Positions 1 to 8,922 of a stretch of 64,000 nt of DNA are shown here, in pieces (position 1 is the first letter of the stretch; the number at the start of each line of letters is the position of its first letter). The notes under the pieces are model-generated. The model was not told the DNA's origin. It ran no database searches and worked only from the letters and a program-made list of their open reading frames with translations. The DNA is taken from the NCBI GenBank assembly GCA_017882455.1, contig JADGPL010000016.1, forward strand, positions 1 to 64,000, given 5' to 3'. The translations under genes and the position numbers were made by a program. This DNA comes from Solirubrobacteraceae bacterium (lineage in GTDB: Bacteria; Actinomycetota; Thermoleophilia; Solirubrobacterales; Solirubrobacteraceae).

Positions 1-101
1 ACAGCCGGTAGCGCTCCGCGATCGCCGCCTCATCAATCACACCACCCTATTCAACACCCCACCCACAACTCCTACACTAATCAGGTCGTGAGCCCTTAGC
101 G

Positions 102-136
102 CCAGGTCCGCGACTCGAACCGAGCCGCGGACCTGG
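102..136 (-). terminator. Perfect 11-bp stem-loop after phosphoesterase gene
   Basis: The arm CCAGGTCCGCG (102-112) is exactly complementary to 126-136, with a 13-nt loop. It lies 40 bp past the stop of the minus-strand phosphoesterase gene, where a terminator is expected. There is no clear T run, so termination is inferred. On the minus strand the loop reads GGTTCGAGTC, like a tRNA T-loop, but the flanking 5-bp T-stem cannot form. Confidence 0.5.
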
Positions 137-176
137 AGAGTCCTACCTGTGAGCTGCTATTGGGAGTGGCCCAGGT

Positions 177-2156
177 TCACCCCTGCTTCTGCCCGGTGAC
201 CGGGTTCAGGTACAGCTTCCCGTCTTTCTTGCCGGCGAATTCGAGCATGCCTGCGAGATCGAAGGGAATGCCCTCACCCGCGTCCTTCGCGGCGAGCGCC
301 TGGTCGAACGAGCCGGGGATCCCGGAGAGGCCCCAGTTGTACTCGATGAAGTTGATCATCGAGGCCTGGTCGCTGAGGTTGTGATCCACGGCGTTCTTCT
401 TGGCGAACGGCGAGATCACGAGCATCGGCAGTCGCGGACCGAAGCCACAGCGGCCCTGCTCGCCCGCGAGCGGGGCCGGAGTTTCCGGTGTGCCCTGCGG
501 GCTGCCCCCGCACTGACCCGATGTGCCCGTGCTCGGCACCGTCAAGGACGTGTTGGTCAGGTTGTCGGCCGGCGACAGCGACGGGTTGGTGACCCCGCTG
601 TAGACGTGGTCATACCAGCCGTCCGAGTCGTCCCAGTTGACCATCACGACCGTGCTCTTCCAGTCCGGTGAGCGCATCAACGCGTTGATCTGGTTGGTGA
701 TGAACTGCTGCTCGTCGGCCGGGTTTGAGTAGGCGGCGTGCCCGTCCTGGTAGCCGGGAGCCTTGAGGAAGCTCACGGCCGGGAGCGCCGAGGGCGGCAG
801 TTCGTGGCGGTTGATCGCTTCCACCAGCTGGGTGAAGTCGCTGCTGTCGTACTGGTGATTTGGCGTGTTGAACTGCGGCTGGCCGTTCACGTAGGCCTGC
901 GTGTCGTGGCCGATCTCCTGCAGCCCCGCGGTGGTGTCCTGGCCGCTGGAGTTGGTGGGGATGGTCAGGTGGTGCGGGTTGGCCGTCGAGGCGTAGTACT
1001 GGAACGGCTCGTGGTGGGGGATGTAGTCGTCCTTGTAGCCCCACTGGCCGCTGCCACCGAGGGCGACGCCAACCGGGTGCACGCTGCTGCACAGGTTCTG
1101 GTTGCTCGAGTGCGCCGGCCGGTTGGCGGCGTTCGAGAAGTACGAGGAGAACTGGTCAGGGGTGAACGTGCTGGTCGGCTGGCCTGGTTTGCCGGTGGCC
1201 GTGAGCGCTTCCTGGTAGGTCGTGCTCGGCCGCATCCCACCCTCAAACCAGCCCCAGGACAGCCCGGCGGAGTTCAGCTCGTCGCCGACGTTGGTTCCCG
1301 ACAGCGCCACGGCATCGCGCGTGGAGCAGTCGTCCCAGTAGGGCTGAGCGTCGCTCGTCAGCGAGTAGCCGCCGAGGCCGTCGGCGGTCAGGTCGGCGTT
1401 GGGCGAGGTCGGGGTCGAGATCGACGGGTTGTTGGCCTCGTGCGAGGTGTCGACGTTGCCGGTGTCGCCGGCCACGAGGTTGATCGCACCCGGCGCCGAC
1501 GGTCCGAACGTGGTTCCGAGCGAGTTGTCGCTCATCGAGTAGTGCTGTGCGTAGTTCCACAGCGCCGGGACCGTGTTGCCGTCGTAGTAGTCCATGACGG
1601 TGTTCGGGTTGCACGGTGTGCCGAATGGCGTGTTTCCGCTGGCGGTGCCGACGCTCTGGACGAAGCGGTCCATGTTGCCGTTGTCGAAAGACTGCTGCTC
1701 GTCGCTGTAGTTGTGGTCCTGGTCGCAGGTCAGCTGACCGCCGGCGTTCCCGGAGAGCCCGGTCTGGCTGCTGTCGAGCCGCTGGGGCTGCGAGGCGTTC
1801 GGGTTGCTGTAGAGCAGGTTCGTGGCGTGCTGCAGGCTCGCCGGGAGAGACGCGCTCGTCGCCGGTGCCAACCCGTCGACGGCAGGGGTGTTCTTGGCGG
1901 CCTTGAACGGCTGGCCGTCGGTGTTTGCCGCGTGCGGGTAGGTCCCGAAGTAGTGGTCGAAGGACACGTTCTCCTGGAAGATCACCACCACGTGCTTGAT
2001 CGGGGTCGAGCTCGATGGTTCGACGCTCTTGGTCTTCGCTTGGCTATGGGTGGCCTGCGTCGATGCGCCCGCCGTGGCCGATTGGGCAGCGATCACGCTT
2101 CCCGCTGAGACTGCCAGCGCTGCCAGAAGCGTTGGAACAGCACGCTTGTGTCGCAT
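177..2156 (-). CDS. Secreted phosphoesterase (phospholipase C / acid phosphatase family)
   Basis: This 659-residue protein begins with a Sec-type signal peptide (charged MRHKR, then a hydrophobic Ala-rich core to about residue 30). Residues 55-74 carry the family signature VVVIFQENVSFDHYFGTYP, the metal and phosphate site of bacterial phospholipase C / AcpA-type phosphoesterases (alkaline-phosphatase superfamily). The segment NWDDSDGWYDHV in the C-terminal third supplies further metal ligands typical of the family. It probably hydrolyses phosphomonoesters or phospholipid head groups outside the membrane; the substrate cannot be read from sequence. An AGGAGAG ribosome site lies just upstream of the ATG. 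The gene is monocistronic with a hairpin after it. Confidence 0.88.
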   Translation of the reverse strand: MRHKRAVPTLLAALAVSAGSVIAAQSATAGASTQATHSQAKTKSVEPSSSTPIKHVVVIFQENVSFDHYFGTYPHAANTDGQPFKAAKNTPAVDGLAPATSASLPASLQHATNLLYSNPNASQPQRLDSSQTGLSGNAGGQLTCDQDHNYSDEQQSFDNGNMDRFVQSVGTASGNTPFGTPCNPNTVMDYYDGNTVPALWNYAQHYSMSDNSLGTTFGPSAPGAINLVAGDTGNVDTSHEANNPSISTPTSPNADLTADGLGGYSLTSDAQPYWDDCSTRDAVALSGTNVGDELNSAGLSWGWFEGGMRPSTTYQEALTATGKPGQPTSTFTPDQFSSYFSNAANRPAHSSNQNLCSSVHPVGVALGGSGQWGYKDDYIPHHEPFQYYASTANPHHLTIPTNSSGQDTTAGLQEIGHDTQAYVNGQPQFNTPNHQYDSSDFTQLVEAINRHELPPSALPAVSFLKAPGYQDGHAAYSNPADEQQFITNQINALMRSPDWKSTVVMVNWDDSDGWYDHVYSGVTNPSLSPADNLTNTSLTVPSTGTSGQCGGSPQGTPETPAPLAGEQGRCGFGPRLPMLVISPFAKKNAVDHNLSDQASMINFIEYNWGLSGIPGSFDQALAAKDAGEGIPFDLAGMLEFAGKKDGKLYLNPVTGQKQG

Positions 2157-2466
2157 GCGTCTCTCCTTGAGTAGTTGTTGGTCGGCGGCCCAAAACTGCC
2201 TCCTGCGCCGCGTGCCCCTAGCCTTTCCCGGGCACCGCGCCTACTCGTTGCCGTACTGTGATCCAGCTGTTTCCATGTCGTGATCGTGAGGGCGGCGGCG
2301 CTCCAGCCAACGTCTTCGCCGGCGACTGTCCGTGAGCGTGCATCTGATCAGCTGTCCAAAGGATCGCCTGGGCATCCTGGCCAGGCGGCCCTATCCGGCT
2401 GCCCTTCGGCCCGCCATCTTTGATCACATGGTTGGCAATCTCGAGATCATCGGAGGACCCACTCGC
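2157..2466. other. Intergenic region between divergent genes
   Basis: These 310 bases separate the minus-strand phosphoesterase from a small plus-strand gene. I see the ribosome site of the former at its left edge (complement of TCTCCTT, 2160-2166) and GGAGGA at 2452-2457 for the latter. Open frames extend into it on both strands, but none has a recognisable product. No repeat or strong hairpin stands out. Confidence 0.4.
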
Positions 2467-2727
2467 ATGCGGGTTCCCCTCGCCGGTGAGACCTACCGCT
2501 GGAAGGTCCAGCACGGTCCTTCCGAAAAGCACGTGTACGTCCAGATCGCTGCTGCGCTCAGAGCTGACGAGTTCGACGACCCCGTCCGCTCGGGAATCGA
2601 GTCGAAGGGCGAGTCGGTGCTCCTGAAGCTGCTCGAGCGCGGCGATGTCCCGACCCGGATCAAGATCACATCCGCGGGGATCACCGAAGTCGGCACCGAC
2701 TGCCGCTCGCGTCCCTGCGCGGTCTGA
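2467..2727 (+). CDS. Small conserved-looking hypothetical protein
   Basis: This 86-residue protein starts MRVPLAGETYRWKVQHG and contains a stretch IESKGESVLLKLLERGDVP followed by RIKITSAGITEV. Third codon positions are strongly G/C, so it looks coding. I chose the ATG at 2467 because GGAGGA sits 9 nt upstream; in-frame ATGs at 2428 and 2332 would lengthen it but lack such a site. There is no signal peptide or membrane segment, and it lies alone between a minus-strand phosphoesterase and a minus-strand lipase-like gene. I do not recognise the family by name. Confidence 0.55.
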   Translation: MRVPLAGETYRWKVQHGPSEKHVYVQIAAALRADEFDDPVRSGIESKGESVLLKLLERGDVPTRIKITSAGITEVGTDCRSRPCAV

Positions 2728-2801
2728 AACGCCGGTCGTGCCCTGTGCTGGCTGTGCCCGCTCGCGCGTGCTGACGCGAGCGGGCAGCCACGGGACCGCC
2801 G

Positions 2802-3584
2802 CTAGGGCAGTACGGCTTCCACCAGGGTGGTGAGCGAGGCCTGGCCCGACACATTCGGATGGTAGGATTCCGAAAGCGGGTTCGACTGGCCGTTCAGCCA
2901 CTCCGAGGACGAGCAGACCTCGTGCGGAAGGAACGCATTTCGGGGATCCACGAACGTGAATTTGTGGGTTTCGGTGCGCGCTTTGATCACACCGTCGAGC
3001 TTGTCGCCCGTTTCATTCAGTTTCTTCTCGTTGGACGACGTCAGCAGGTTGACGTTGCACGTGGTGCCTTCCGCGGTGAACAGGTGTGGATAGCCCAGGA
3101 CCACCACGTGCGCGCTCGTGGCACGTGAGCGGATGCCGTTGTAGGTCGTATCGAGCAGCCCCGGCAGCTTGTTCGCGATGAAGCTGTTGGCTTCGCTGAT
3201 CGCGCTTCCACAGGTGAAGTAGTAGAGGGCGCAGTTGAGGATCACATTGCTGAAGCCGGCGTCGTTTCCACCGATGGTGATCGTGACCAGGCTCGTCGTG
3301 CTCGACAGCGTGCCGAGCTGGTTGCTGTTCACTTCGGTGGTCTTGGCGCCGCTGCACGCCTGGAAGCTCAGCGTGTATCCGCGCGCCGCCGCGATCTTCG
3401 GGCCGTATGCATCAGGGCTGCGCGAGCAGCCGCCTTCTTCGCTGTAGAACACCCGCGTTCCGACTCCCGAGGAGTACGAGTCCCCGAGCGCCACATATTG
3501 CGGCAGCGCGCTGGCCGCCGCGGCTGGGACGAGCACGCCCAGGCACACCACACCGGCACCGACGATCCGACGCCATCTCCCCAT
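2802..3584 (-). CDS. Secreted SGNH/GDSL-family esterase or lipase
   Basis: The 260-residue protein has a signal peptide (MGRWRRIVGAGVV to ASA near residue 26), then block I GDSYSSG (residues 34-40, nucleophile Ser36), block III GGND (105-108), and a C-terminal SxxxHP motif with His242. Together these give the Ser-His catalytic set of the SGNH hydrolases (Streptomyces scabies esterase-like group). Paired cysteines (GGCSRS, FQACSG, LNCALYYFTCG, TTCN, EVCSS) suggest disulphides, as expected for an exported enzyme. It probably cleaves an ester in a lipid or polysaccharide outside the cell. GGGGAGG precedes the ATG. It converges with the small hypothetical gene at 2467-2727. Confidence 0.9.
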   Translation of the reverse strand: MGRWRRIVGAGVVCLGVLVPAAAASALPQYVALGDSYSSGVGTRVFYSEEGGCSRSPDAYGPKIAAARGYTLSFQACSGAKTTEVNSNQLGTLSSTTSLVTITIGGNDAGFSNVILNCALYYFTCGSAISEANSFIANKLPGLLDTTYNGIRSRATSAHVVVLGYPHLFTAEGTTCNVNLLTSSNEKKLNETGDKLDGVIKARTETHKFTFVDPRNAFLPHEVCSSSEWLNGQSNPLSESYHPNVSGQASLTTLVEAVLP

Positions 3585-3728
3585 TCTCTACCTCCCCACT
3601 CAGCTGCTCTTGCCCGCGCAGGTCGCAGGGTCGAGCAACCGCGCTCCCCCCGCCCGCGAGCCCTGTGGCGCAAACGTAGTCGGCCGAGCCGCGGCCCGTC
3701 AAGGGGCTGAGACGGTCCAAGGGCTTCA

Positions 3729-5222
3729 GTGATCCTCCCGACATGCCGAATAGCACACGTGGACCTCGATCCCGCAAAGCGGACGCCCCATGCCCTGAGC
3801 CTGCTGCCGTTCGCGGGCGCCGCTGCGCTCGCCTGGGGCGCGGTGATCGTCGGCAGCTCGATCGACTGGACCCTGTACGCGCTCGCCGTGGCCCTGCTGG
3901 CGCTCGCGGGAGGGCTTGCAGCCGTGCGCTCCCGCACACGTTGGAGCGCCCGCTACGGCGGAACGCTCTCATCGCTGGTGTTTCTCGCCGCCGTGGCGAT
4001 CTTGCGGAGCTCGGCCGGCGGCATCAACTCAGGAGCGGCCGTGGTCTCGCTGATCCCCGTCTTCTACACCGCTCTGTACAGCCAGAGGCGCCACGAGCTC
4101 TATGTGGTCCTGGCCGGCGTCACCGTCTTCTACCTCGCGCCCATCATCCTCGTCGGCCCGCCGGACTATCCGCACTCCCAGTACCGCGCCGCGGCACTGA
4201 CGGTGGCTGTCAGCGCGATCATCGGGCTCGCCACACAGCGCCTCGTGGCCGACGTGCGCGACCAGGCCGGCGAGGCGCTTAGCCGCGAGCGCATGCTGGG
4301 CCGGGTCAACCAGGTCGTCCACGAGCTGATCAACAGCTCTCAGGCGCGACTCGATGTCTGTGAGGCCGCGCGGAGCATCGGCGAGGCCACCATCGCGATC
4401 CTGTATGAGCCCGTGCCCACAACCAGCACGATGCGCTCCACCGCCATCGCCGGGGCGGACGCCGACCCGATCGAGATCTCGCTGCTCGTGCCCAGCGCGA
4501 TGGGCGAATGCGTTGCCTCCAGAAGCGCCATCGTCGTCAGCGAGGACGTTGAGGGCGAGCTGGGAGGCCACGAGCTGTGGGAAGCCTCCGGGCGCCCTGA
4601 TTCGCTGCTCTACGAGCCGCTGCTGCGTGGCTCAGAACCCGTGGGCGTGCTCGTCGTGGGCTGGAAGGACGGGGTCAGGGTCGACGGCCCACGGGCCACG
4701 GTCGTCGCACTGCTTGCCCACGAGGCCGCCGCCATGATCGCCCGGGCAGACACCGTCAGCGAGCTCACCGACATGGCCAGCAGCGACCCGCTCACCGGGC
4801 TGCCCAATCGCCGCGCATGGGATGCCCGCGTCTACCACGCCTTGAACGCCGGGCAACAGTTCACGATCGCCATGCTCGACTTCGATCTCTTCAAGGAGTT
4901 CAACGACACCTACGGCCACCCGGCCGGCGATCGCCTGCTCAAGGAGACCGCGGCCCTGTGGCGCGATCAGCTGCGCACCGGCGATCTGCTGGCGCGCCTC
5001 GGTGGCGAGGAGTTCGGTTTGCTCCTGCTCGACTGCAGCACCGACCGGGCGACCGATGTGATCGAGCGCCTGCGCAAGCTCGTCTACGGCAATCGCACCT
5101 GCTCAGCCGGATTCGCCGCACGTCGCCCTGGAGAGTCAGCCGAGGCGGTGATAGCGCGTGCCGACACGGCGCTCTACGAAGCCAAGGCCTCGGGGCGCGA
5201 CCGTGTGTGCATGAGCGCCTGA
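3729..5222 (+). CDS. Membrane-anchored diguanylate cyclase (GAF-GGDEF)
   Basis: This 497-residue protein should make cyclic di-GMP from two GTP. About five or six hydrophobic helices fill the first ~180 residues, followed by a GAF-like sensor region (~200-340) and a GGDEF domain that opens at DPLTGLPNRRAW (~354). The active-site loop is GGEEF (425-429), a catalytically competent variant. An RxxD (RTGD) placed exactly five residues before it matches the product-inhibition I-site. The GTG at 3729 is used here; another GTG 10 codons later is equally possible. The gene stands alone. No EAL or HD-GYP partner or PilZ receptor is in the window. Confidence 0.92.
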   Translation: MILPTCRIAHVDLDPAKRTPHALSLLPFAGAAALAWGAVIVGSSIDWTLYALAVALLALAGGLAAVRSRTRWSARYGGTLSSLVFLAAVAILRSSAGGINSGAAVVSLIPVFYTALYSQRRHELYVVLAGVTVFYLAPIILVGPPDYPHSQYRAAALTVAVSAIIGLATQRLVADVRDQAGEALSRERMLGRVNQVVHELINSSQARLDVCEAARSIGEATIAILYEPVPTTSTMRSTAIAGADADPIEISLLVPSAMGECVASRSAIVVSEDVEGELGGHELWEASGRPDSLLYEPLLRGSEPVGVLVVGWKDGVRVDGPRATVVALLAHEAAAMIARADTVSELTDMASSDPLTGLPNRRAWDARVYHALNAGQQFTIAMLDFDLFKEFNDTYGHPAGDRLLKETAALWRDQLRTGDLLARLGGEEFGLLLLDCSTDRATDVIERLRKLVYGNRTCSAGFAARRPGESAEAVIARADTALYEAKASGRDRVCMSA

Positions 5223-5313
5223 GCCGCCGTGGATTCGCTCCTGCGCCCAGCCGGGGAGCACGGCCGGCCCGGCCTAGACTGCTCCTCACACCGCCGCCAC
5301 CGTGGAGGAGACC

Positions 5314-6219
5314 ATGCAGGCAGTGCTGATGCGCGAAACCGGAGGGCCGCGGGTGCTGGGCCTCGAGGAGGTCGAGCGGCCGGAGCCCGGCGATGGTCAG
5401 GTCCTGGTCGATGTTCACGCCGCGTCGGTCAATCCGATCGACTGGAAGTACCGCCGCGGGCTGATGCCCAAGCAACTGCCGGCCGTCCTCGGCAACGACG
5501 TCTCAGGGAAGGTCGTCTCATCCCGCGCCGAGGGCTTTGCCGAGGGCGATGAGGTCTTCGGGATCGCGCTCAGCGGCGGTTACGCCGAGTTCGCCACCGC
5601 GCCTGCCGCGGCCATCGCGATCAAGCCCGCCGGGGTCAGCCACGAGCAGGCGGCGGCGCTGCCCGTGGCCGGCATGACCGCCTGGCAGGCACTGTTCGAC
5701 CACGGCGGCCTGCAGGCGGGGCAGACGGCCCTGATCGCCGGCGCGGCCGGCGGCGTGGGTCACCTCGCCGTGCAGCTCGCCAGGCGAGCCGGCGCCAGCG
5801 CGGTCGGGATCGGCTCGTCCCGCAACCGCGACTTCGTGCTCGGCCTGGGCGCCGAGCGCTACATCGACTACACCCGGGAAGACGTCGCCACAGCGCTCAG
5901 CGACGTGGATCTCGCCTTCGACGCGGTCGGCGCTGAGATCACGCAGAGCCTGCTCGCGACCGTGCGCACGGGCGGCGTGCTCGTCACCATCGCCAACGCG
6001 CCGCCCGAGCAGGAGGCGGCTGCTCGCGGGGCGCGCGCGGTTCTGTTCAGCATGACTCCCAACCCCGGGCAGCTGAGCGAGATCGGAGGGCTCGTGGCCG
6101 CAGGGGAGCTGCACGTCGAGATCGCCGAGGTCCTTGCGCTCTCGCAGGTGAGCCGCGCGCACGAGCTGAGCGAATCCGGGCACACCCGCGGCAAGATCGT
6201 GCTCAGGGTCGATCGCTAG
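5314..6219 (+). CDS. NADPH:quinone reductase-like MDR-family oxidoreductase
   Basis: The 301-residue protein is a zinc-free medium-chain dehydrogenase/reductase. The N-terminal GroES-like part includes ASVNPIDWKYRRG and LGNDVSGKV. The cofactor fold carries the motif AGAAGGVGHLAVQLA (from about residue 143). The structural and catalytic zinc cysteines of alcohol dehydrogenases are missing, as expected for quinone or enoyl reductases. The ATG at 5314 is preferred over a GTG 12 bases upstream because GGAGG lies five bases before it. It is monocistronic; the substrate is unknown. Confidence 0.85.
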   Translation: MQAVLMRETGGPRVLGLEEVERPEPGDGQVLVDVHAASVNPIDWKYRRGLMPKQLPAVLGNDVSGKVVSSRAEGFAEGDEVFGIALSGGYAEFATAPAAAIAIKPAGVSHEQAAALPVAGMTAWQALFDHGGLQAGQTALIAGAAGGVGHLAVQLARRAGASAVGIGSSRNRDFVLGLGAERYIDYTREDVATALSDVDLAFDAVGAEITQSLLATVRTGGVLVTIANAPPEQEAAARGARAVLFSMTPNPGQLSEIGGLVAAGELHVEIAEVLALSQVSRAHELSESGHTRGKIVLRVDR

Positions 6220-6404
6220 TCGGGCAGGGTGGAGGCCCGCCGCGACCGGTTCTGCGGGACCTGCGAGCTGCTGAACCTGAATCTCGAGGGTTTCTGATCA
6301 GGAGTTGGCGCAGACTGATCTGAGAGACGACAATGTACGCATATGTCTAGGTGCTTGGGGGACGGGAACCTTGCTCGTCGGAGGATGAGCGGGCAGGAGG
6401 GAAG

Positions 6405-8120
6405 ATGGCTCTCGCGGAGCGCCTCGCCGTAGCCACTTTCGACGAGCAGGAGCTCGAGCGCGAAGCGCCCGCTGCCGTGGCCATCGCCGCGGGCCTCTAC
6501 CTGGTGGGTGCGCTGCTCACGGCGTGTGCCCTGCTGCTTCCGCACGTGGGCTCCCCGGCGGGGGTGGTGGCGGTGGCCCTCGACGCGCTGCTCACCGCGG
6601 CCCTGCTGTTCTATGCCGCCGAGCGGGGATGTGGCGGGCTGAGGCTGGCCTTCGCCGCGGACCTGTGGGGCGTGCTCGTGATCGCCGTGCTGTGTGCTTC
6701 GGGTGGAGGCGCGGAGAGTCCCTTTGCGCTCATCTACTTCTTCGCCATCGGCCACGCCGCGGCCTTTCAGCCACGAGCTCGGTTCGTGCTCGTCTGCGCC
6801 GCCGGCCTGGCCGCCTATCTCGCGCCGCTGCTCTACGAAGCGCACGTATCGGAGGTCTTCGGGGCGGTTGCCTGTGTCGGGATCGTGCTCGCGCTGCTCA
6901 CCTCCGCGGTGGTGCACCTGGCGCTCAATCGGATGCGTGAGCAGCGTGGAAGGCTCGAAATCCTGATCGCGGCCACCGCCGGGCTTGACAAATCGCTCGA
7001 TCCCGCCGAGACCTTGAGAACGATCGCGCACATGGCGGTCCCCGATCTGGCCGCGGCCTGCGTGATCGACCTGCTCGACGAGGGCGGCTCGATCGACAGC
7101 ACGCTCGCCGTTGCCTCACAGCCCGAGATGGCGGCCGCGCTCGAGCGCTCAGCCAAGCCTGAGGGCTTCCTGCGCGAGTCCGGCCACGGCGCGGCGGCCG
7201 TCTTTCCGATGCTCGCGCGCGGGCGCACCATCGGTGTGATCTCGTTTTGGACTCGAGCGGGCGCCGGGCGCTATGACGGTGGGCTGAGCGCGGTGCTGGA
7301 AGACCTCACCGGACGCGCGGCCATGGCGTTGGACAACGCCCGCCTCTACGCCGAGCGGGCCCGCGTCGCGCGTACGCTCAGGCGCGGTCTGATTCCGGCC
7401 GTGCTTCCTTCCATCCCGGGTCTCGAGCTCGCCAGCTACTTCCGCCCGATGGGCGCCGGAGAGGAGGTCGGCGGGGACTTCTATGACGCCTTCGGCGATC
7501 GCGACAGCTGTTGGCTGGTCGTCGGAGACGTCTGTGGCAAGGGCGCCGAGGCCGCCGCTCTGACCGGGTTCCTGCGCCACACCACCGCCGCCTATGCGCG
7601 CGAGGAGAGCCATCCCGCGCGGGTGCTCGAACAGGTCAACCGAGCGATGCTCGACCAGGACTTCGACGGACGCTTCGCGACCGTGATCCTCGCCCATCTT
7701 GGCTTTGGGCCTTTCCATGCCGAGCTGAGGATCGCTACGGCGGGGCACCCGGCCGCGCTGCTCGCGCGTGCCGACGGAACGGTCTGCGAGCTGGGCGGCC
7801 GCGGGACGCTGCTCGGGATCTTCTCCGAGCCTTCCATCGAGGAGGTCTCGACGGTGCTCGAGCCGGGCGACGGCCTCGCTCTCTACACCGACGGGCTCTC
7901 CGAGGCGCATGCCCCGCGTCGGATCGTGACCGTGCAGGAGATGATCGGGGAGCTTCAGCGGAGCACACCCGCCTGCGCCCAGGAGTCGATCGACGCCCTG
8001 CTGGGGCTGATCGACCTCAACCGGCCGGTGCTCGATGACATCGCGATCCTCGCCGCTCACGTGAGCCCGATCGCAGCTCCGGCAAGGAGCGCCACCGCCT
8101 CGCAGCGGATGCTCGCCTGA
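6405..8120 (+). CDS. Membrane-bound GAF / SpoIIE-type serine phosphatase
   Basis: This 571-residue signalling protein has about six hydrophobic helices in its first ~190 residues, a GAF-like domain (~200-330), then a PP2C/SpoIIE phosphatase domain with the metal-binding segments EEVGGDFYDAF, VVGDVCGKGAEAA and LALYTDGLSEA. Such enzymes usually dephosphorylate anti-anti-sigma factors, releasing an alternative sigma factor. No anti-sigma or STAS partner is adjacent, so its target is elsewhere. The ATG at 6405 is preferred over one 54 bases upstream because GGAGGGAAG precedes it. Confidence 0.9.
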   Translation: MALAERLAVATFDEQELEREAPAAVAIAAGLYLVGALLTACALLLPHVGSPAGVVAVALDALLTAALLFYAAERGCGGLRLAFAADLWGVLVIAVLCASGGGAESPFALIYFFAIGHAAAFQPRARFVLVCAAGLAAYLAPLLYEAHVSEVFGAVACVGIVLALLTSAVVHLALNRMREQRGRLEILIAATAGLDKSLDPAETLRTIAHMAVPDLAAACVIDLLDEGGSIDSTLAVASQPEMAAALERSAKPEGFLRESGHGAAAVFPMLARGRTIGVISFWTRAGAGRYDGGLSAVLEDLTGRAAMALDNARLYAERARVARTLRRGLIPAVLPSIPGLELASYFRPMGAGEEVGGDFYDAFGDRDSCWLVVGDVCGKGAEAAALTGFLRHTTAAYAREESHPARVLEQVNRAMLDQDFDGRFATVILAHLGFGPFHAELRIATAGHPAALLARADGTVCELGGRGTLLGIFSEPSIEEVSTVLEPGDGLALYTDGLSEAHAPRRIVTVQEMIGELQRSTPACAQESIDALLGLIDLNRPVLDDIAILAAHVSPIAAPARSATASQRMLA

Positions 8121-8296
8121 TCGCGGGTCTCGCCGCGGCATCGCCTGCCGCCGCGCTTCGACACGCGCCGAGCACCACCGCCACGAGCACGATCCAAACT
8201 ATTGCTGTGAAGGCGAGCAGCATCTGCTCGAAACCTATGCGAGCGGCTGTGGCGCCGGCTCCCGAGAACTCCGCAGGCTCCTCGGGGACGACTACG

Positions 8297-8302
8297 TATG
8301 AT
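8297..8302 (+). promoter_or_regulatory. TATGAT -10-like hexamer
   Basis: It is 7 nt upstream of the GTG at 8310, without a Shine-Dalgarno site. It fits the leaderless pattern seen at many starts in this window. Confidence 0.45.
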
Positions 8303-8309
8303 GCGGCCG

Positions 8310-8874
8310 GTGAGCGGTCTGCGGTGTGCAGCGGGACTGGCATATCGCTCGGCCGGGGACTCCTCCGATCGGGTGGCGCTGCTGGTGCACGGCTATCCCG
8401 AGTCCTCCTACATGTGGCACGCCGTGCTCCCGGCCCTGGCCTCGGCGGGCTGGCATGCGATCGCACCCGACCTCCCCGGCTACGGCGACTCCGAGCCGGA
8501 CCCGCCCGGGACGTGGGAGCGCCACGTCGAGGCGCTCGCGCGCTTCGTCGATGAGCTATCAGGCGATCGTCGAGTACTGGAAGGGCTTCGCCGACGACAC
8601 GCGCCGGCTCGGCCACCTGGAGCTGTATCGCTCGGGCGACTTCGACAAGCTCCTCCCGTACGAGGGCCGGCTCGCCTCGCTGCGGCTGCCCGCGCTGATC
8701 CTGTGGGGCGAGCAGGACCGCTTCGCGGGGGTGAAGATGGCAGAGCGCTTCCACGCCGAGCTGGGCGGCTCGGAGCTGACCGTCCTGTCCGAGGCCGGGC
8801 ACTTCGCGTGGGATGACGAGCCCGAGCGGGCCGCCGGTCTGCTTGTCGACTTCCTCGCGCGGCGTGTGAGCTGA
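8310..8874 (+). pseudogene. Alpha/beta hydrolase with internal deletion and frameshift
   Basis: Two reading frames together give one hydrolase that has lost its middle. Frame one reads VALLVHGYPESSYMW (oxyanion HG), then DLPGYGDSEPDPPG and EALARFVDEL. From about 8552 the protein continues in another frame with SYQAIVEYWKGFADDTRR, LRLPALILWGEQDRF (acid Asp) and SEAGHFAWDDEPERAAGLL (catalytic His). The nucleophile-elbow region (GxSxG, normally about residues 95-105) and the start of the cap are absent. Only about 188 codons remain of the ~280-290 usual in this family, so an enzyme with a full triad cannot be made. The leaderless-type promoter and GTG start are still intact, which suggests recent decay. 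Confidence 0.8.
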
Positions 8875-8922
8875 GCGCACCAGGCCTCGCAGGCCCGAGG
8901 CGCTGTGGTTGAATGCCCGTCC

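Noticed and set aside
102..136. Possible tRNA or tRNA fragment (GGTTCGAGTC on the minus strand)
   Set aside because: The T-loop-like sequence lies in the loop of a perfect 11-bp stem; the 5-bp T-stem and other arms cannot form. It is treated as a stem-loop.
2218..2901. A 227-codon minus-strand frame opposite the small hypothetical gene
   Set aside because: It overlaps the 3' end of the SGNH hydrolase gene and has no domain; the plus-strand frame has the better ribosome site and codon pattern.
8121..8290. Minus-strand hydrophobic stretch MLLAFTAIVWIVLVAVVLGA as a small membrane protein
   Set aside because: It is plausible as one helix, but the frame has no clear start and runs about 100 bp into the 3' end of the phosphatase gene, with no independent support.
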